The notes under the pieces are model-generated. The model was not told the origin of the DNA and did not search any database. It saw nothing but the letters and a program-made list of their open reading frames with translations. From contig NZ_JAMQGO010000003.1 in the NCBI RefSeq assembly GCF_023703375.1, positions 269,715-333,714 on the forward strand: a DNA stretch of 64,000 nt. Reading direction: 5' to 3'. The position numbers were made by a program, and so were the translations under genes. Shown piece by piece: positions 60,259-64,000 of this stretch (positions are counted from its first letter, which is position 1; every line of letters begins with the position of its first letter). The DNA comes from Lutimaribacter degradans. Its GTDB lineage: Bacteria; Pseudomonadota; Alphaproteobacteria; Rhodobacterales; Rhodobacteraceae.

Positions 60259-61437
60259 ATGTATGACGTTGTCGTTGTGGGCGGGGGGCCTTCGGGCGCC
60301 ACAGCCGCCGAAGATCTGGCCCTGCAAGGCCGCACAGTTGCGCTGATCGACAGGGCAGGCCGCATAAAACCCTGCGGCGGCGCCATCCCGCCCCGCCTTA
60401 TCCGTGATTTCCGCATCCCGCAAAACCAGCTGGTGGCGAAAATCCGCACCGCACGCATGATCTCGCCCACCGGGCGACGGGTCGATATTCCCATCGAAAA
60501 CGGTTTTGTCGGCATGGTCGATCGCGACGGTTTCGATGAATACCTGCGCACCCGTGCGGCCGAGGCCGGGGCCGAGCGCCACACCGGCACCTACCTGCGG
60601 ATCGAGCGCGACACATCCGGCACCCATGTCATCTATCGCGACAAGGCATCAGGTGACGAGGTGACGCTGACTACCCGCATGGTCATCGGCGCCGATGGCG
60701 CGCGGTCGAACGTGGCCCGCACCGAAGTGCCGGGCGGCGACCGCATCCCTTACGTCATCGCCTACCACGAGATCATCGAGGCACCGGGACCGCGCGGCGA
60801 TTATCACCCCGACCGCTGCGACGTGATCTATGATGGGCGCATCAGCCCCGATTTCTATGGCTGGGTCTTTCCGCACGGAAAATCCGCCAGCATCGGCATG
60901 GGGTCATTGGTGAAAGACGTTGACCTGAAAAAGGCCACCGCCGACCTGCGCGCAGCCAGCGGCCTGGCCGACTGCCCCACCATCCGCCGCGAGGGTGCGC
61001 CCATCCCGCTCAAACCGCTTGATCGCTGGGACAATGGCCGCGACGTGGTGCTGGCCGGTGATGCGGCCGGCGTTGTCGCGCCGTCCTCGGGTGAGGGGAT
61101 TTACTACGCCATGATGGGCGGGCGCGTCGCCGCCACCGCGGCCGAGGCCAAGCTGAAATCGGGCCTGATCCGTGATCTGCAACTGGCCCGCAAACTGTTC
61201 ATGAAAGAGCATAAATCGGTCTTCAAGGTGTTGGGCGCGCTGCAGGACGCCTATTACAAATCCGACGAGCGGCGCGAACGCTTTGTCAGCCTGTGTCATG
61301 ATGTCGACGTGCAACGCTTGACCTTCGAGGCATACATGAACAAGGAACTGGTCAAGGCCCGGCCCTTGGCGCACCTGAAGATTGGCGTTAAGAACTTAGC
61401 CCATCTGACAAGGCTTGTTCGGGCGGAGTACGTATGA
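60259..61437 (+). CDS. bchP: Geranylgeranyl reductase
   Basis: The 392-residue flavoprotein has N-terminal VVVGGGPSGATAAEDLALQGRTVALID, RIKPCGGAIPPRL and DAAGVVAPSSGEGIYYAMMGG. It reduces the geranylgeranyl tail of bacteriochlorophyll to phytyl in three steps. It overlaps idi (ATGA). Its length is normal. Confidence 0.95.
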   Translation: MYDVVVVGGGPSGATAAEDLALQGRTVALIDRAGRIKPCGGAIPPRLIRDFRIPQNQLVAKIRTARMISPTGRRVDIPIENGFVGMVDRDGFDEYLRTRAAEAGAERHTGTYLRIERDTSGTHVIYRDKASGDEVTLTTRMVIGADGARSNVARTEVPGGDRIPYVIAYHEIIEAPGPRGDYHPDRCDVIYDGRISPDFYGWVFPHGKSASIGMGSLVKDVDLKKATADLRAASGLADCPTIRREGAPIPLKPLDRWDNGRDVVLAGDAAGVVAPSSGEGIYYAMMGGRVAATAAEAKLKSGLIRDLQLARKLFMKEHKSVFKVLGALQDAYYKSDERRERFVSLCHDVDVQRLTFEAYMNKELVKARPLAHLKIGVKNLAHLTRLVRAEYV

Positions 61438-61958
61438 CGACCATGATCCCGGCCTGGGTGAACGGAGATTTGACCCCGGTCGAAAAGCTGGACGCGCACA
61501 AGCGCGGGCTGCGGCACAAGGCCGTGTCCGTATTCGTGATGGATGGGAACCGCGTGCTGATCCAGCGCCGCGCGTTGGGCAAGTATCACACGCCGGGCCT
61601 GTGGGCGAATACCTGCTGCACCCACCCCGATTGGGACGAAGATGCCGCCACTTGCGCCAACCGCCGCCTGCAAGAAGAACTGGGTATTACCGGCCTGACC
61701 TGCGAGCATCGCGGGCAAGTCGAATACCGCGCCGATGTTGGTAACGGTTTGATTGAACATGAGGTGGTCGAGCTGTTCCTGGCCCGCGCCACCCCCGGCC
61801 TGCCGATCCGCGCCAACCCGGCCGAGGTGATGGAAACCCGCTGGGTTGCCGTCGACGTACTGGCACAAGAGGTCGCCCGGAACCCTGAGCGGTTCACGCC
61901 CTGGCTGCGCATCTACCTGGCCGATCACGCCGACCTGATTTTCGCGCCCGCCACCTGA
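61434..61958 (+). CDS. idi: Isopentenyl-diphosphate delta-isomerase, type I
   Basis: The 174-residue Nudix-fold enzyme has the catalytic cysteine motif NTCCTHP (Cys61), the Nudix stretch ANRRLQEELGI and a late catalytic glutamate region EVVELF. It interconverts IPP and DMAPP for pigment isoprenoids. It ends the bchG-to-idi run and the photosynthesis cluster. Confidence 0.94.
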   Translation: MTTMIPAWVNGDLTPVEKLDAHKRGLRHKAVSVFVMDGNRVLIQRRALGKYHTPGLWANTCCTHPDWDEDAATCANRRLQEELGITGLTCEHRGQVEYRADVGNGLIEHEVVELFLARATPGLPIRANPAEVMETRWVAVDVLAQEVARNPERFTPWLRIYLADHADLIFAPAT

Positions 61959-62029
61959 GCAGCGCGCCGTGAAAGCACGCCCGGTTGACTGCCCTTCCAT
62001 TCGTGTGAAAACCGCGCGGTTTCCGGCAC

Positions 62030-62071
62030 AAACCGCACAAGGTTTGCACATTTAAACGCGCCATAAATATA
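62030..62071 (+). promoter_or_regulatory. Promoter-like element upstream of the structured RNA
   Basis: This AT-rich element contains TTGCAC (62044-62049) and, 18 bp later, TATACG (62068-62073), placing a start near 62078-62080, where the predicted RNA begins. It has a 42-bp ungapped partner at 15915-15956, with blocks AAACCGC, GCA-ATTTA and TAAATATA conserved at identical spacing. Confidence 0.5.
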
Positions 62072-62077
62072 CGGAAT

Positions 62078-62206
62078 TAGAACGGAGGGCCCCGGGCAAC
62101 CCCCGGAACCCTCCGCCACCCCACGTGCTCCCTACGCACCACACGTGATCTTGGAATAAGGGTCCGGCCATCCTGCCCGGATGTCTTTTCCTAACGCATC
62201 GTTCTA
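62078..62206 (+). ncRNA. ssrS: Structured small RNA, probable 6S RNA
   Basis: About 129 nt fold into one long interrupted rod: TAGAACG/CGTTCTA (62078-62084 with 62200-62206), CCGGGCA/TGCCCGG (62092-62098 with 62174-62180), CCGGAACCCT/AGGGTCCGG (62103-62112 with 62159-62167, one bulge) and CACGTG/CACGTG (62122-62127 with 62142-62147, 14-base loop). A large bubble near the closing stem and GC-rich ends resemble alphaproteobacterial 6S RNA. An alternative 5' hairpin (CGGAGGG 62083-62089 with CCCTCCG 62109-62115) could form on refolding. Strand and ends are inferred. 6S identity is probable, not proven. Confidence 0.6.
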
Positions 62207-62252
62207 CGCGCGGGCAAAGGAAAACTATTGAAAATACAGTGAAAAACGAAAA

Positions 62253-62271
62253 CGCCCGCCGGTGGCGGGCG
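62253..62271 (-). terminator. Intrinsic terminator of the DUF2853 gene
   Basis: CGCCCGCC-GGT-GGCGGGCG (62253-62271) is a perfect 8-bp stem; on the minus strand it is followed by TTTTCGTTTTTC, a good T-tract, 24 bp after the stop of the leftward gene. Confidence 0.85.
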
Positions 62272-62294
62272 CAAATCCACAGTCGCTTCCGGGC

Positions 62295-62636
62295 TTAGCC
62301 GTAAACCGATTCCTTGCCGAAATGCTTGGTCAGCATGTAATACACGACGGCGCGGTACTTGTTGCGCTCCGAACGGCCATACGTGTCGATCACGCTGTTG
62401 ATCGCCTCCATCAGCGCGGGGCTGTCCGAAAGACCCAACTTCTTGATAAGAAAGTTGTTTTTGACAGTCTCAAGCTCTCCCTCCTGGGTGGCCGCAACGG
62501 TCGAGGCATCGTCATCGTAGATTGCCGGCCCGCATCCGATCGTCACCTTGGTCAGCAGATCCATGTCAGGTTCCATCCCGCATTTCTTGCGCAGATCGTC
62601 GGCATACCTTTCGATCAGATCATCACGTTTTCCCAT
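62295..62636 (-). CDS. DUF2853-family protein
   Basis: The 113-residue soluble, mostly helical protein (MGKRDDLIERYADDLRKKCGMEPDMDLL at the start; NKYRAVVYYMLTKHFGKESVYG at the end) matches the small DUF2853 family, whose role is unknown. ATG 62636 has GGAGAG upstream; an ATG five codons earlier lacks it. It has its own terminator and stands alone. Confidence 0.8.
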   Translation of the reverse strand: MGKRDDLIERYADDLRKKCGMEPDMDLLTKVTIGCGPAIYDDDASTVAATQEGELETVKNNFLIKKLGLSDSPALMEAINSVIDTYGRSERNKYRAVVYYMLTKHFGKESVYG

Positions 62637-62751
62637 ATCACTCTCCCACATTGCGGCCCCTGGGGCCTTTGAAAAAAAGGGTTTTTATGACTTTGAAAAC
62701 AAAGTTAGCGCCTGTTGCGTCGTGCAGAAAGGGAAAATTTGCCGTGTGGCT

Positions 62752-63720
62752 TCAACCCGCCAGCATGCGCCGTATCACCTCCGGATCTGCGCTGCCCGGG
62801 GCGCGCCCCTCACGCGCCATTTCCGCCACCAGCGCCGTGACCGCGTCATTCACCGGCGTCGTGATACCGGCAAGCCGCCCCAAAAGGGATATTTCGCCGG
62901 ACAAATAGTCGATTTCCACGCTACCTCCACGCGCCAGGCTTTGCGCGGTTGAGCCACCGACGGTTTTCAGCCCCTCGATCTTGCCCATGCGCATTAGATC
63001 ATCCCGCCGCGGATCGGCGCTTGCGCTTACGTCCTGCCAGGTGATCCCATGTGCCTCAAGCGCCGCCACCGCTTCGGTCTTGGCGGCCTGGTAAAGGTCG
63101 TCAAGCTCGGCATCCTTGCCGAACGCCGCGGTCAGACCGTTCTGAAGGTTCAAGACCAGCTTGCCGTATTTGCTGGCCATGACGTCTTCGTGCAGGAAAG
63201 GCGCGATCATGCTGCCATCGAAAGCCTTCGCCAAGCGCTTGTCGTGGGCATCGGTGCCGTTGGGAAAACGCCCGATATCGAACAGGCCGAATTTCGGCTC
63301 GCAAAAGGCGGCCACCTCGCCGGGGTCAAGATAGCTGCCGGGAAGCATCACCGTCACGCCATGCACATTAGGGAAAAGCCGCAGCGCCATGCGTTCATTG
63401 GCAACGCCGTTTTGCAGGCAAAAGATCGCTTGCGTCGTCACACCCGCGGCCCGCAGCGCCTCCAGTGCCGGGAGCGTGTCTTGCGTCTTCATGCACATCA
63501 AGATCAGGTCATCGCCACGGAAAGAGATTTCCGCCGGTTTCGCGACACATTCGAACCGGTGAACCTTGTCATGGACAGGGCTGCGCAAGTGCAACCCGCG
63601 CTCGCGGATGGCCTCAAGCATCCTGCCGCGGGCAATGCCAACCACACCAACCCCATTGTCGCAAAGCGCGGCTGCAACGGCCCCGCCAATTGCCCCTACG
63701 CCGTAAACGATCACACGCAT
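62752..63720 (-). CDS. Ketopantoate reductase-like (ApbA/PanE family) dehydrogenase
   Basis: The 322-residue protein has the N-terminal Rossmann motif VYGVGAIGGAVAAALC, a LQNGVANE segment and an all-helical C-terminal half with KLVLNLQNGLTAAFG, as in 2-dehydropantoate 2-reductases. The usual substrate is ketopantoate in pantothenate synthesis, but many paralogues act on other 2-keto acids, so I give no symbol. ATG 63720 begins the motif exactly. Confidence 0.8.
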   Translation of the reverse strand: MRVIVYGVGAIGGAVAAALCDNGVGVVGIARGRMLEAIRERGLHLRSPVHDKVHRFECVAKPAEISFRGDDLILMCMKTQDTLPALEALRAAGVTTQAIFCLQNGVANERMALRLFPNVHGVTVMLPGSYLDPGEVAAFCEPKFGLFDIGRFPNGTDAHDKRLAKAFDGSMIAPFLHEDVMASKYGKLVLNLQNGLTAAFGKDAELDDLYQAAKTEAVAALEAHGITWQDVSASADPRRDDLMRMGKIEGLKTVGGSTAQSLARGGSVEIDYLSGEISLLGRLAGITTPVNDAVTALVAEMAREGRAPGSADPEVIRRMLAG

Positions 63721-63741
63721 TGCGTATCCCCCCAAATGAAA

Positions 63742-63764
63742 AGGCCCCGGAAATTCCGGGGCCT
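63742..63764 (-). terminator. Intrinsic terminator of ahcY
   Basis: AGGCCCCGGAA (63742-63752) and TTCCGGGGCCT (63754-63764) form an 11-bp perfect stem with one central base; on the minus strand TTTTC follows. It lies 25 bp after the ahcY stop. Confidence 0.85.
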
Positions 63765-63789
63765 ATCGTGATGCGCTAACGCACGAGTA

Positions 63790-64000
63790 TCAATAGCGGT
63801 AATGCTCGGGCTTGAACGGTCCCTCGGGCGTTACGCCGATATACTCGGCCTGCTCGGCCGAGAGCGACGACAGCTTGACCCCGATCCGATCCAGGTGCAG
63901 ACGAGCAACCTTTTCATCCAGGTGCTTGGGCAGGATGTAGACCTTGTTTCCGTAGTCCTCGCCCTTGGTCCACAACTCGATCTGCGCCAGGACCTGGTTG
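63790..64000 (-). CDS. ahcY: Adenosylhomocysteinase, C-terminal part (5' end outside window)
   Basis: The visible 69 codons encode [21 protein letters not shown], then [22 protein letters not shown], ending [13 protein letters not shown], the invariant C-terminus of S-adenosylhomocysteine hydrolase, including the cofactor-binding Lys-Tyr tail. It recycles S-adenosylhomocysteine formed by methyltransferases such as BchM and CrtF. The start lies beyond base 64000. Confidence 0.95.
   Translation of the reverse strand, partial: NQVLAQIELWTKGEDYGNKVYILPKHLDEKVARLHLDRIGVKLSSLSAEQAEYIGVTPEGPFKPEHYRY

Noticed and set aside
62083..62115. Local hairpin as an idi terminator
   Set aside because: It lacks a T-run and its arms pair better in the longer rod-shaped RNA; kept only as an alternative fold.

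Overview
The window is a chromosomal-type segment from an alphaproteobacterium, most likely a Roseobacter-group member of the Rhodobacteraceae and an aerobic anoxygenic phototroph. Evidence is the high-GC coding, the gene order of the photosynthesis cluster, a puf operon with pufC but no pufX, an O2-dependent cyclase pair (acsF plus bciE) with no bchE in view, crtA for spheroidenone, PpsR-type operators, and the flanking hemD / mitofilin-like / hemY block that is typical of Rhodobacterales. No tRNA, rRNA, insertion sequence, integrase or CRISPR array was seen.

Layout. (1) 1-6288: haem-biosynthesis and housekeeping genes. hemD, a Mic60-like membrane protein and hemY (cut by the window start) run leftward; tsaD, gpsA, a YciI-like gene and an EVE-domain gene run rightward. 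(2) 6379-15791: haem acquisition. A TonB-dependent haem receptor is divergent from hmuSTUV and a small haem-oxygenase-like monooxygenase; next comes an energising operon of an unknown exported protein, exbB, two different exbD genes and tonB. (3) 15970-61958: an apparently complete 46-kb photosynthesis gene cluster: bchO-D-I-crtA (left); crtI-crtB-tspO (right); crtD-crtC (left); crtE-crtF and bchC-X-(28-codon micro-ORF)-Y-Z-pufQBALMC-dxs (right); a cytochrome c gene (left); then a leftward run bchF-N-B-H-L-M-lhaA-puhA-B-C-bciE-acsF-puhE-hemA; and a rightward run ppaA/aerR-ppsR-bchG-PucC-family gene-bchP-idi. (4) 61959-64000: a probable small structured RNA (6S-like), a DUF2853 gene, a ketopantoate-reductase-like gene and the 3' end of ahcY.

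How it works together. Haem uptake and hemD/hemY bracket the cluster; within it, hemA supplies 5-aminolevulinate, and dxs and idi supply isoprenoid precursors shared by carotenoids (crt) and the bacteriochlorophyll tail (bchP, bchG). BchDHI inserts Mg, BchM methylates, AcsF/BciE close ring E, BchNBL and BchXYZ reduce the macrocycle, BchF and BchC finish the side chain, and BchG/BchP attach and reduce the phytyl tail. The puf, puh, lhaA and PucC-family genes build the reaction centre and LH1; PufC and the soluble cytochrome c return electrons. PpsR and its B12-binding antirepressor (PpaA/AerR) are encoded inside. Seven exact TGT-N12-ACA palindromes and one near match lie in front of crtA/crtI, crtD/crtE, bchC (tandem, 8 bp apart), bchF, ppaA and bchG.

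Most notable beyond the expected genes: a 28-codon ORF tightly overlapped between bchX and bchY; a 129-nt rod-shaped RNA with its own promoter-like element at 62030-62206, whose 42-bp promoter element has a partner at the other end of the cluster (15915-15956); an operator that ends one base before the bchG start codon; and RNA structures around pufA-pufL and after pufC.
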